A stretch of DNA of 64,000 nucleotides from Nucisporomicrobium flavum (lineage in GTDB: Bacteria; Actinomycetota; Actinomycetes; Mycobacteriales; Micromonosporaceae): the NCBI RefSeq assembly GCF_016464385.1, contig NZ_JADMLH010000014.1, positions 62,001-126,000 on the forward strand, read 5' to 3'. The notes under the pieces are model-generated. The model was not told the DNA's origin. It ran no database searches and saw only the letters and a list, made by a program, of their open reading frames with translations. The first letter of the stretch is position 1. Each line of letters begins with the position of its first letter. Shown here in pieces: positions 18,701-30,700 of this stretch. The translations under genes and the position numbers were made by a program.

Positions 18701-21700
18701 AGCGGGGCGATCTCGTCGGCCGCCGGCTGCAGCGCCCCCGCCAGATCGTCGGCGTCGCGGCGCGCGTCCTCGGCATCGTCCCGGATGGCGTCGGCGAAGC
18801 CGTCCACATTGACGTCACCGAGATCGGCGTCCGTGCCCAGCAGGTACGGCAGCTCGGTGACGACCGCCGGGCCCGCGGGTTGTCCCGGCTCGGCGACCGG
18901 CGCGAGGAACCGCAGGAACCGCGTGCCGGTCTGCACGTGGCCCGGGATACGCAGGCCGTTCTCGTCCTGCTCGTCCGTGGTGACCACAGCCTGGCCGCTC
19001 GCCGTGGCCCACGCCGTGGCGCTCGGCGCGTAGACCGGGATGCCGCGCAGCTCCTCCGCCAGCCGGGCGGCGAAACCGTTGCGGCGGTCCGCGCCCGAGT
19101 CGCAGGCCAGCAGCACGACCGGCCGGTCGTCCCACTTGGGGTCACGCCGGATCCGCTCGGCCAGTTCCCGCGGGGAGACCTCATCGTCGCCGGGCCGCAG
19201 CCGGTACGCGTCCGCGTGGCTGAAGACGGCGTACCGGTCGTCGCGGGCCGGGTACGCCTCGGCGAGCTCGGTCAGCCCCGGGTCGTTCGGGTCGGGGATG
19301 AGCAGGCCGGCCGCCACCTCGACGGGTGCCTTCGACGGCCCCGCGTTCGGGTTGTCGAACCGTACGAGGCTGCCGCCGTCGGCCACCCGGATCGGCGTGC
19401 CGGCGTGCAGGGTCCGGGTGGCGCCGTACGCCTCCCCGGCATGCCCGTGGTCCGCCGCGCTGCGCAGGAAGTCGAAGATCGCGCCGCCGTCCTCGCGCAG
19501 CCGGCCCGCGGAGCAGGACAGGAACATGAGCGGCGACCGCGCACCGGACCGGCTCTGCTCCAGCGCGCGGGTCTGGTGCACCAGATGCTCCAGCTGCGCG
19601 CCGCCGACGTGGACCACGCGCGGCGGGTTGCCGCCGGTGCCCTTGAGCCGGATCGCGAAGGTGCCGGGCGTGGCGTGCGCCTGCACGTAGAACATGTGCC
19701 GGTCGCCGAGGCCCTGCTGCCCGCCCCACGGCACCGGGAGCTCCCGCGGGCCGTCGGACGTGCCGGCGGCCGGCTCCTGGACGTAGGTGCCGGGTGGCGC
19801 GTCGTCGAGGGCCCGCATGGCGTCGAAGCGCTGCGGGTCGCCCGTACGCGTCGGGAAGCCCACCCCGATGACCGGGCCCGGGTTGCCGGACGCGTCCGGG
19901 GGCTTGCGCATGACCACGACGTCGACCTCGTCGAGGTCGTACAGCCGGTCGGTGTCCGGCCCCGGCTCCGATTCGGCGGCCATCTCCGTGCCGCCGATCG
20001 TCGTCCACTGCGCGATCAGGTCGTCGACCTCGTCGCGGGGCTGCTGCCACGACGGCAGGTCGTCGTCCTGCGCGGAGTCGAACTCCTCCTCCACGTCGAT
20101 GCCGAGCGAGCCGGCCACGCCGAACAGCTCGTCGGCGAGCTCGGCCGCCTTCTCCAGCAGGTCGTCGGCCCGGTTGCGGGCCGGGATCGTGTCCTCGTAG
20201 GACGCGAGCGCCGAGCCCATCTCCACGGCGGTCCGGTGGTACTGCTCGTCGAGCCGTTCCACCTGGCCGAGCACCTCGTCGGTGAGCTTCGCGAGGTCCT
20301 GCCGGGAGTCGCGGCCCGCGCTGTCGGCGAGGCTCTCGGTCTGCCGGCGTACCCGGTTGGCGATGTCCCGGATCTTCCCCGCGGCGGTCCGCACCTGGTG
20401 CAGCGCCATGACGGCGTCGGCCGCGGCGGGGTCCGGCCCGAGCGCGTTCTCGTGCGCGGCGGCCTGGTCCGCCAGCCGGTGCGCCGCCTCGGTGGAGGAT
20501 GCGAGGCTGCCGCGCAGGTCCTGCAGCTCGCGCAACGTCATGGCGGCCAGCCCGGCGTCCGTGGCCACGTCGGCCATCGCCGTGGTGAGCCGGTTCAGGT
20601 CCGCGGTGGCCGTCCGGGTCTGTGCCGCGGCCGTGTCGTAGCTGCCCCGGGCGGTGGTCAGCGCGGCCGCGTACCGGCCGGCGAGGTCCCGCAGCTGCGC
20701 GACGGTGCCGGCGTACGCGGGATCCTGCGCCAGCCGGTCGGTGCGGGCCAGGATGCGGTCGATGACCCGGTCGGCCAGTTGCTCGCGGCGCATCAGATCG
20801 TCGAGAGCGCGCTGCCCGCGCTGCCCGGAGCCGGCCTGCTCGGCCATATAGTGCCGGCCGGTCTCGCCCCGGTCGGCGATGCTCTCTGCCGCCGCGGCGA
20901 GGCGCCCGATCCGGTCCTGGGCCTGCTCGATGCTCGCCGTGGCCCGGTCGAGGCTCTCGATCACCGGGGCGATCGTGGCGGCCTCGGCGGCGAGCTGCGC
21001 GGTGGTCCGGGGTACGTCCACCGGCCCGAGCTCCTGGTCCAGGTCCGCCAGCAGCGCGGCGAGGTCCTCGACCGTACGCGTCATGCCGTCCAGGTCCTGG
21101 TGTGCCCGCAGCGCCCGGACCTCCAGCTGCACGAGCGGCCGGTCGGCGAGGTGGCCGTCGTTGCTGTCGAGCTCGGCGAACCGGGTGCTGAGGAACTCGC
21201 TCTGGGTCAGGTACGGGATGCCGTACTTGCCGCGCTCGTACAGGGCGTTGTCCAGGTAGTCGGCGATCTGTGCGTCCGTACCGTCGCCCATCCGCTCGGA
21301 CAGCAGGTCGGTGACGCCCTCCTCGTCGATCAAGTCGTTGTCCCGCAACGCCCGCATGACCTCGGGCCTGTCGGCCACCGCCGCGACGAACTGCTTCTCC
21401 ACCGCGGCGTGGATGTCGTCGGCGTGCTCCTCCAGGAACTCCCTGGCCTTCGGCGACAGCGTCGCGTACAGGCCGTTCGGCGCGACGCGCGAGGCCACCG
21501 CCAGGTAGCTCTTCATCAGCCGCGTGGGGCCGCCCAGGTGCCTGGTCAGCCGGCTGAACATCAGCGCCGCGACGTGCGGGTACATCACGGCGAGCAGGCC
21601 GGCGATCTCGTCCGCGTCCCGGGTGTCGGCCGCGTCGCCGGCCCAGTCGCGGTACTGCCGGCCGATGTCCTCGGCGACCTGCAGGCCGTCCTCGAGGAGT

Positions 21701-24700
21701 CCGCGGCGGCTGCGCAACGACCCGTCCATGGCGCGGCGCGACGAGTTGTCGGCCACGTACCGCAGGAACCTGGCCGTGCGGGCCAGCGGTACGCCCACCG
21801 TGAACTGGGCGTACGGGTTGCTCTTGGGGTTGAGGACGCGGCCCTTGACGCCCACGTCCTCGGCGACCGGCTGGACGATCCAGCCCTCCGATTCGGGGAA
21901 CAGCTCCGCGAGCGACTTCTCCTTGCCCTCGCGCAGCCCCTCGAGCTTGCGGTTGGCGTCGGCGACGAGTCGGGTGACCTCGTGACGGTCGGGCCGGTGC
22001 TCGCGGTCCAGGACCTTGCCCGGCACCCCCACGACCTCGCCGAGCATGACCTTGTCCCGGGTCAGCTTCCCGTCGCGGTCGCGGGCGTGGTACTCGTCGA
22101 CCTTGACCTGCACCAGCCCGCTGCGGTGCTTGACCAGGACGTCGTTGTATCCCAGCCCGACGGTGCCAGTGAGCTGGTGGCGGCGGCCCTCCACCTCGAT
22201 GCCGATCGCGCCGAAGCGGACGCCCTGCTCGTCGGTGCCGGGCGCGTCCACCAGCGCCTGCGCGGTCGTCGGCGCCGACGGTGCCACGGCCCCGTCCAGG
22301 ACCCGGCCGTCCGGGCCGACGATGAGCACCCGGGCGTCCACCGGCGCCGGCAGCTGCGAGGGCGTGGGGAGGACCCGGTCGCCCATGTCGCGGTTGAGAT
22401 CGGCGTACCGCACGCCCCGCTCGTCGTGGTGCGCGACCACGGCGTGCCCGACGTCGCCCGGGCGTCCGATGAGGACGTACGCGGTGGAGCCGGGAGGGCT
22501 GTTGCGCAGGGCGGACTCGATGTGCTCCCACGTGCTGGTCGGCTGCCACTGCCGGTCGGCGATCCCCGGCAGCACGGTGTCCACGCCGACGGTCGAGTCG
22601 TCCCGGGCGCGGCCGGTGCTCAGGCCGTCCGGATGCTGGATACGCGCGAAGTCGCGCAGCGACGTGATGCAGGCCGCCGGATCCTGCCGCCGGTTCAGCG
22701 GGCGTACCGTCTCGACCCCGTCGTGGAACGGGTCCAGCGCGGCGGTCAGGTTGCGGGCCAGCACCTGCGGGTCGGTGGCGACGGAATCCAGCCACTCGCG
22801 CGTCGAGCCGGCGACGGGTCCCGTGCCGGAGGCGACGTTCAGCAGGTCCGTGCGGACGTCCGCGGCCGTCCGGCCCGGTACCGGGCTACGACCCTCCCGG
22901 AGCAGCTCCAGGTACGCGCCCTCGTGCGGCAGCAGCCCGTCCTGCGCGATCGACCGCAGGGTCTCCAGCGGCACCCCGAGCTGGTCCAGCGATCGGTACA
23001 TCTCGGCGGCGCTGGTGTGCCGGGACACGCGCGGGCCCACGTCCATGTACTCGACGCCGCGCAGGACCTCGTACACGGAATGGCCGTTGGTGGTCACGCC
23101 CCACGCGACCATCGCGAGGATGAAGTCCTCGCGGGAGACCGTGTCCTTGAGGTTGAGCGCCTCGTACGCGAGCATCAGCCGGCCCGCGGTCCCCGACGTG
23201 CCGGCGATCAGCGGCATGCCGGCGTCGCGGTGCTTCTCGTCGAACCAGCTGTTGCCCGGCGTCGACTGCAGGCGCCACCGGGCCCGGCCGGTCGCCGACG
23301 CGAGCGGCAGGTCGGGGCCCGGCCGGCCATCCTTCAGCCAGCTGTCCTGCGGGACGTTGACAGGTCCGGACTCGGTGAGGAACGGCTTGGCGCCGCGGTT
23401 GCGGTGGTACGCGTCCTCGTACTTGTCGAGCGGCGTCTCGTTGCGGGCCAGCTCCGAGCGGGTGAGCTTGCCGCGCTCCCCGACGTTCTTCTTGGCGTTG
23501 TTGCCGGCGACCCGCGGCCGCCGGGCGGCGTGACTGCGGCGCTCCTCGTCGCGGTGGGCCTCCGGATCCTCCGACGTCTCGATGACCGCCTTGACGTTGA
23601 ACGGGTCCTTGACGGCGTCAGGGTACTTCCGGAGGCGGTCGACCACCTCGGTGTCGAGGCCCAGCTCCGCGGCGCGCCGCGAGTCCGGGGCGGACAGGAT
23701 GTCGCTGAGCACCTTGCTGAGCGTCGGCTCGGTGGTGGCCGTGTTGTAGAAGGCGGCGTTCCAGAAGGCGGTGCTCTTGACCCGCAGGTTGCCGTCGGTC
23801 AGGAGCTGCCGGATGTCGGCCAGGGCGAGGTGGCTGCCGACCTGACCGGCCGAGGACGGGTCGTCCTTGACGAAGGACCGGCGTACGCCCTCCGGCCGGT
23901 CGTCGCCGGCGTACGCCTCCAGCACCGACCGCAAGCGCTCCAGGGCCTGCGTCATGGCGCGCTGCGTCCGCTCGTCGTTGTACAGGAACCGGCCGAGGTC
24001 GCGTTCGAACTGCTCCGCGCGCTCCCAGTACTGCGGCGTCTCGGTGATCCTGGTGGTGCCCGGGATGTCGACGCCCATCGTCAGGCCCGGGCGGAACGGC
24101 TGGCTGACCCAGCTCGCCCCGCTGGAGTCCATGTAGCGCGACTGGCTTCTGCTTCCGCGGCTGCGGTTGCAGGACCCGCACATGGTGCGCAGGTTGGGGG
24201 CGTCGTTGGCGGCCGCGCGGGCGTCAGCAAGGGTGATCGCCTCGGCGGTGCGGTACCAGCCGTTCCCGATGTGGACGTTCCACCGGACGGCGTCCGCGTT
24301 CGCGTTGACGTAGGACAGGATGCCGTCGATGTGGTCGATGTCCACCTCGTCGCTGAAGAACGCGTCGCGGCAGCTGGAGCACTCGTACAGCGGGTCGCCT
24401 GAGCGGCGGTCGCGGCCGACGTACGCGTCGTCCATCACGCTCTGCCGTACGCCGGTCTGGAAGTGCAGGCGGGCGCGGGTGCCGTCCCACAGCGTCTCGC
24501 CGTTCGGTCCCGTACGCGGCGGCGCGACCCCGGCGGGCGGGGTGGTGGCGCTGCCCTGGGTGTCGCCCCGCAGGGCCCGCTGGCGGGCGGTCATCGGCGG
24601 CAGCGACTGCTCCATGGTGGAACGCCGCAGCGGCCGCCGGCCGGAGACCGTGACGCCGGTGTCGTCCGCGGGCGCCTGGGCGGTGATCCCGTCGAATGCG

Positions 24701-27700
24701 GCGACGTCGTTGACGACGTCCCACGCCTCGTCGCTCTCCGGCTCGAAGAGCAGCCAGGGGTCCGCGCCGACGGTCAGGACGTCGCCGGGCGCGCTGTCGG
24801 AGCCGACGATCACGTCGGTCTGGGGCGCGAGCACGTCGCCCCGGCGGGCCTGCGCGAGGTTCTGGGCGAAGCCGTCGGGCAGCGACGCGCTCTGACAGGA
24901 GACGAGGGCGAGGGGTGCGCCGGTGGGGACGACGTCCTGCAGAATCTGCGCGAGCTGGTCAGGGCTGAGGGTGACCGTGCCTTGGCCGTCCAGCAGTGGG
25001 GCGTGCACCCGCGTGCCGTCCCCATGGACGACGACGGCGCCGCCGGTGCCGGGTGGGACGAGGGTGCGGTCCTGGACCTGGTTCCACTGCTCGTCCGACA
25101 GCAGCGCGACGCCCCGGCGGTCGCCGGTGAGGGGGCGGATGAGCAGGGGCCGGCCGTCGGCGAGCCACGTACCGTCGTCGCGGCGTTCCAGGACCCGGGC
25201 CGGTTGGGGTGTCGGGGTGTCGACGCCCATGGTGAGGCCGCTCTGATCGCGGTACGGCTGGCCGACCCAGCGCGCGCCGCTGGAGTCCATGTAGCGGCTC
25301 TGGCTTCTGCTTCCGCGGCTGCGGTTGCAGGACCCGCACATGGCGCGCAGGTTCGGGGCGTCGTTCGCGGCGTCGCGGGCGTCCTCCAGGCGGATCGCTT
25401 CGGCGGTGCGGTACCAGCCGTTGCCGAGGTCGACGGTCCATTGCACGGGGTCGGTGTTGGCGTTGACGTACGACAGGATGCCGTCGATGTGGTCGATGTC
25501 GATGTCGCCCGCGGGGAAGGCGTTGGTGCAGCTCGCGCACTCGTAGACCGGGTCGCCGGTGCGGCGGCTGCGGCCCACGTACGCGTCGTTCATGACCTCC
25601 TGACGTACGCCGGTCTGGAAGTGCAGCCGGGCGCGGGTGCCGTCCCACAGCGCCTCGCCGTCCGGCCCGACCCGCGGCGGCGTGATCCAGGTGGGCGGGG
25701 TGTCGGCGCTCTGCGTGCTTCCCCGCAGGGCCCGCTGGCGCGCGGTCATCGGCGGTTCGGACTGGTCGAGCGTGGAGCGGCGCAGGCTTCGCCCGTGACG
25801 GCCGGAGACCGTGACGCCATTGGTGGTGTCGCCGGGAGCCTGCGAGGTGATCCCGTCGAAGTCCTGCACATCGTTGAGGACGTCCCAGGCCTCATCGCTG
25901 TCGGGTTCGTAGAGCAGCCACGGCTCGGCGCCGACGGTCAGGACGTCGCCGGGCTTGTCATCGGAGCCGACCACCACATCCGTCTGCGGGGCCAGGACGT
26001 CGCCGTCACGGGCCTGGGCCAGTTGCTGGGCGAAGCCGTCGGGCAGCGAGGCGCTCTGACAGGAGACCAGGGCGAGGGGTGCGTCGGTGGGTACGACGTC
26101 CTGCAGGATCTGGGCGAGCTGGTCCGGGGTCAGGGTGACGCTGCCCCGATCACCGAGGACGGGAGCGTGGACGACGGTGCCGTCCCCGTGGACCACGACG
26201 GCGCCACCCGCTCCCGGCGGGACGAGGGTGCGGTCCTGGACCCGATTCCACTGCTCGTCCGACAGAAGTGCGATGCCCTGACGATCGCCGGTGAGGGGGC
26301 GGATGAGCAGGGGCTGGCCGTCGGCGAGCCACGTACCGTCGTCGCGGCGTTCCAGGACCCGGGCCGGTTGGGGTGTCGGGGTGTCGACGCCCATGGTGAG
26401 GCCGCTCTGAGCGCGGTACGGCTGGCCGACCCAGCGCGCGCCGCTGCTGTCCATGTAACGGCTCTGGCTGAAGCGGCCACGGCTGCGGTTGCACGAGTCG
26501 CACATGGTGCGCAGATTGCGGGCGGCGTTGGCGGCGTCCTGCGCCTCCGACAGGGTGATGGCCTCCGCCGTGCGGAACCAGCCGTTGCCCAGGTCGACGG
26601 TCCACTGCACGGGGTCGGTGTTGGCGTTGACGTACGACAGGATGCCGTCGATGTGGTCGATGTCGATGTTGCCGGCCGGGAAGGCGTTGGTGCAGCTGGA
26701 GCATTCGTAGAGCGGGTCGCCCGTACGGCGGTCCCGGCCCACGTACGCGTCACGCATGGTGTCCTGGCGTACGCCGCTCTGGAAGTGCAGGCGGGTACGG
26801 GTGCCGTCCCACAGGGCCTCACGGTTGGGCCCGACCCGCGGCGGGCTGACCCAGGTGGGTGGGGTGTCGGCGCTCTGCGTGCTTCCTCGCAGGGCCCGCT
26901 GGCGCGCGGTCATCGGCGGTTCGGACTGGTCGAGCGTGGAGCGGCGCAGGCTGCGGCCGTGGCGGCCGGAGACCGTCACACCGGTGTCCCCGGCGGGCTC
27001 CTGGGACGAGATGCCGTCGAAGGCCTGGACGTCGTTGAGGACGTCCCAGGGCTGGTCGCTCTCCGACTCGAAGAGGAGCCACGGTTCCGCGCCGACGGTG
27101 AGGACGTCGCCGGGGGCGTCGTCGGAGCCGACGATCACGTCGGTCTGCGGAGCGAGGACGTCGCCGTCGCGGGCCTCGGCGAGCTGCTGGGCGAAGCCGT
27201 CCGGCAGCGAGGCGCTCTGGCAGGAGACGAGGGCGAGGGGTGCGTTGGTGGGTACGACGTCCTGCAGGATCTGGGCGAGCTGGTCCGGGGTGAGGGTGAC
27301 CGTGCCTTGGCCGTCGAGGAGCGGGGCGTGCACGAGGGTGCCGTCACCGTGGACGACGACCGCGCCGCCTGCTCCCGGCGGGACGAGGGTGCGGTCCTGG
27401 ACCTGGTTCCACTGCTCGTCCGACAGAAGTGCGATGCCCTGACGGTCGCCGAGGAGCGGACGGATGAGGAGCGGTTGGCCGTCGGCGAGCCACGTACCGT
27501 CGTCGCGGCGTTCCAGGACCTGGGCGGGCTGCGGAGCCGGGGTGTCGACGCCCATGGTGAGGCCATAGCTGGACTGAGGCGCCGGCGTCTGAACGCGGTA
27601 CGGCTGGCTGGTCCAACGGGCGCCGCTGGAGTCCATGTAGCGGCTCTGGCTGGTGCTTCCGCGGCTGCGGTTGCAGGACCCGCACATGGCCCGGAGGTTG

Positions 27701-30700
27701 CGGGCGGCGTTGGCGGCGGCGCGGGCCTCGGCGAGGGTGATGGCTTCGGCGTCGCGGCGCCAGCCGTTGCCCAGGTCGACGGTCCAGTTCTCGGTCTCGG
27801 TGTTGGCGTGGACGTAGGACAGGATGCCGTCGATGTGGTCGATGTCGATGTCGCCCGCCGCGAAGGCGTTGGTGCAGCTGGAGCATTCGTAGAGCGGGTC
27901 GCCGCTGCGGCGGTCCCGGCCGACGTAGGCGTCGCGCATCGTCTGTTCGCGTACGCCGGTCTGGAAGTGCAGCCGGGTACGGGTGCCGTCCCACAGCGCC
28001 TCGCCGTTCGGTCCCACCCGCGGTGGCGTGATCCAGGTGGGCGGGGTGTCGGCGCTCTGGGTGTTACCTCGCAGGGCCCGCTGGCGCGCGGTCATCGGCG
28101 GTTCGGACTGGTCCAGGGTGGAGCGGCGCAGGGCGCGGCCGTGCCTGCCGGAGACGGTGACGCCGCCGGTGGTGTCGCCGGTCGGCTCCTGGGCGGTGAT
28201 GCCGTCGAACTCGGCGACGTCGTTGATGACGTCCCACGGCTCGTCGCCCAAGGTCTCGGGCTCGAACAACAGCCACGGCTCGGCGCCGACCGTGAGGATC
28301 TGGCCCGGCGACTCGTCGGAGCCGACGACCACATCGGTGGGCGGAGCGAGGACGTCGCCGTCACGTGCCTCGGCGAGCTGCTGCGCGAAGCCGTCCGGCA
28401 GAGACGCGCTCTGGCAAGAGACCAGGGCGAGGGGCGCGTCGGTGGGTACGACGTCCTGCAGGATCTGGGCGAGCTGATCCGGGGTGAGCGTCACCGTGCC
28501 CTGCCCGCCCAGCACCGGGGCGTGCACGAGGGTGCCGTCACCGTGGACCACGACCGCGCCGCCCGCACCCGGGGGAACGAGCGTACGGTCCCGCACCTGG
28601 TTCCACTGGTCGTCCGACAGCAGGGCGATGCCTTGGCGGTCACCGTGGAGCGGACGGATGAGCAGGGGGTGACCGTCGGCGAGCCACGTACCGTCGTCGC
28701 GGCGTTCCAGCACGCGTGCCGGCGGCGGGGTGGTGGTGGTGCTCCCGGCGAGCTGGACCGGAAGCGGGTTCGCCGTCAGCGCCTGGTGCGTCCGGGCGGC
28801 GAGCTGGCGCAGCGTACGGGCGGCCTCGCGGTTGGGGTGGGCGGTGAAGATCTGCTTGATCTCCTCCTGCCGCGCCGGGGTGACGGGGTGGGTGCTCTGG
28901 AACGCGACGTCGGCGGCCGCGGTGATGAACCTCTGATCGGTGCCCTGATAGTCACCCGGGTACGTCGCGACCAGGTGTTTGATCTGGTCGGTCCAGGTGC
29001 CCTTGTCGGCGTGGCTCTGCGGGATGCTGTCCGGCCGGGCCGGGTCGTGGTTCTGCAGCAGCCGATCGCCATGGGTCTCGACGGCGAGTCGCTGGTCGAA
29101 GGTCGCCAGCCGGGCCTGATCGGGCGCGAGGTAGCGGCGGTTCTGGTTGAGCGAGTCGACCAGACCCCGGCCCTCTTTCGAGGTGTACGTCAGCGTGTTC
29201 GAGTTCGGCGACCGTACGCCGAACGTGATGTCGTTCTCCAGCCGGGAGCCGTCGACGCGGATGAAGGTGTTCGGCTCCGGCAGGTAGACCGCGCGGGAGT
29301 CCACGCCGGCCATGGCTTCGCGTACGGCGAGGTCGCGGGCGTTGGCGCTGCGCACGACCGGGCTCGAAGGCGCCGCGAGCTGGTATCCGCCGCTGATCAG
29401 GTGCGCGTCGGGGTTACGCGTGACCGTGTCGTCGGCGCGGTCGAACAGGCCCGCCAGCGACTGGACGTCGGCGTCGCCGGTGTGCACGAAGGTCGAGTTG
29501 TTGCCGCCCTGCTGCTGCAACTGTTCCAGCAGCTGCTCGGTCTGCGGGTGCCGGATGAGCGATTCGCGGATGGCCCCGTACGGGATGGTGTCCTGTTCGG
29601 GCCGGCCACCGGCGGGGATCGCCGGGTTGTTCCAGGTGAAGCCGACGACGACCACGGGGAAGCCGGGGTCGTTCGCGGCCAGGACGGAGTCGACCTTGGC
29701 TTGGATCTGATGCGGCGTGACGTTCCCGGACCAGCCGTTGACACCGATCACGAGGCCGAAGCGTCCCTCGGCGGAGGTGCCTGCGAAGCCGGCGGCGTAC
29801 CGGTTGATCAGGGTGCCGAGGTCGGTGTCGGTCGTGACCGGCACCGTCGCGAGGTACGCCGGCGCGTCCTGGTTGGTGTCGTTGCGCGGGCGCAGGGTGC
29901 CGATCTGCCGGGTGGTCTCCACCGGGGCGAAGCGGAAGTCGCGCTGAGCCTGCTGGAACGGTGCGGAGCCGCTCGGAACCATGACGGGACCACGGTCCAC
30001 CCCCATGGTGAGGCCGGTCCGGACGCGGTACGGCTGGCCGACCCAACGCGCGCCGCTGCTGTCCATGTAGCGGCTCTGGCTGGTGCTTCCCCGGCTGCGG
30101 TTGCAGGGCCCGCACATCGTCCGCAGGTTGCGAGCGGCGTTGGCGGCGTCCCGGGCGTCGGCCAGCGTGATGGCCTCCGCGGTACGCCGCCAGCCGTTGC
30201 CGAGGTCGACGGTCCACTGCACGGGGTCGGTGTTGGCGTTGACGTACGACAGGATGCCGTCGATGTGATCGATGTCGATCTCGTCGGCAGGGTAGTAGTC
30301 GTTGCAGCTCGAGCACTCGTAGAGCGGGTCGCCCGTCCTCCGGTCACGGCCGACGTAGGCGTCGCTCATGGTGTCCTGGCGTACGCCGGTCTGGAAGTGC
30401 AGCCGGGTACGGGTGCCGTCCCACAGCGCCTCGCCGTCGGGGCCGACCCGCGGCGGGGTGATCCACGTGGGCGGGGTGTCGGCGCTCTGGGTGCTTCCCC
30501 GCAGCGCCCGCTGGCGCGCTGTCATCGGCGGTTCGGACTGGTCAAGGGTCGAGCGGCGCAGGCTTCGCCCGTGCCTGCCGGAGACGGTCACGCCGTCGGT
30601 GGTGTCGGTGGGGGCCTGGGCGGTGATGCCGTCGAAGTCCTGAACGTCGTTGAGGACGTCCCAGGGCTGGTCGCTCTCCGACTCGAACAGCAGCCACGGC

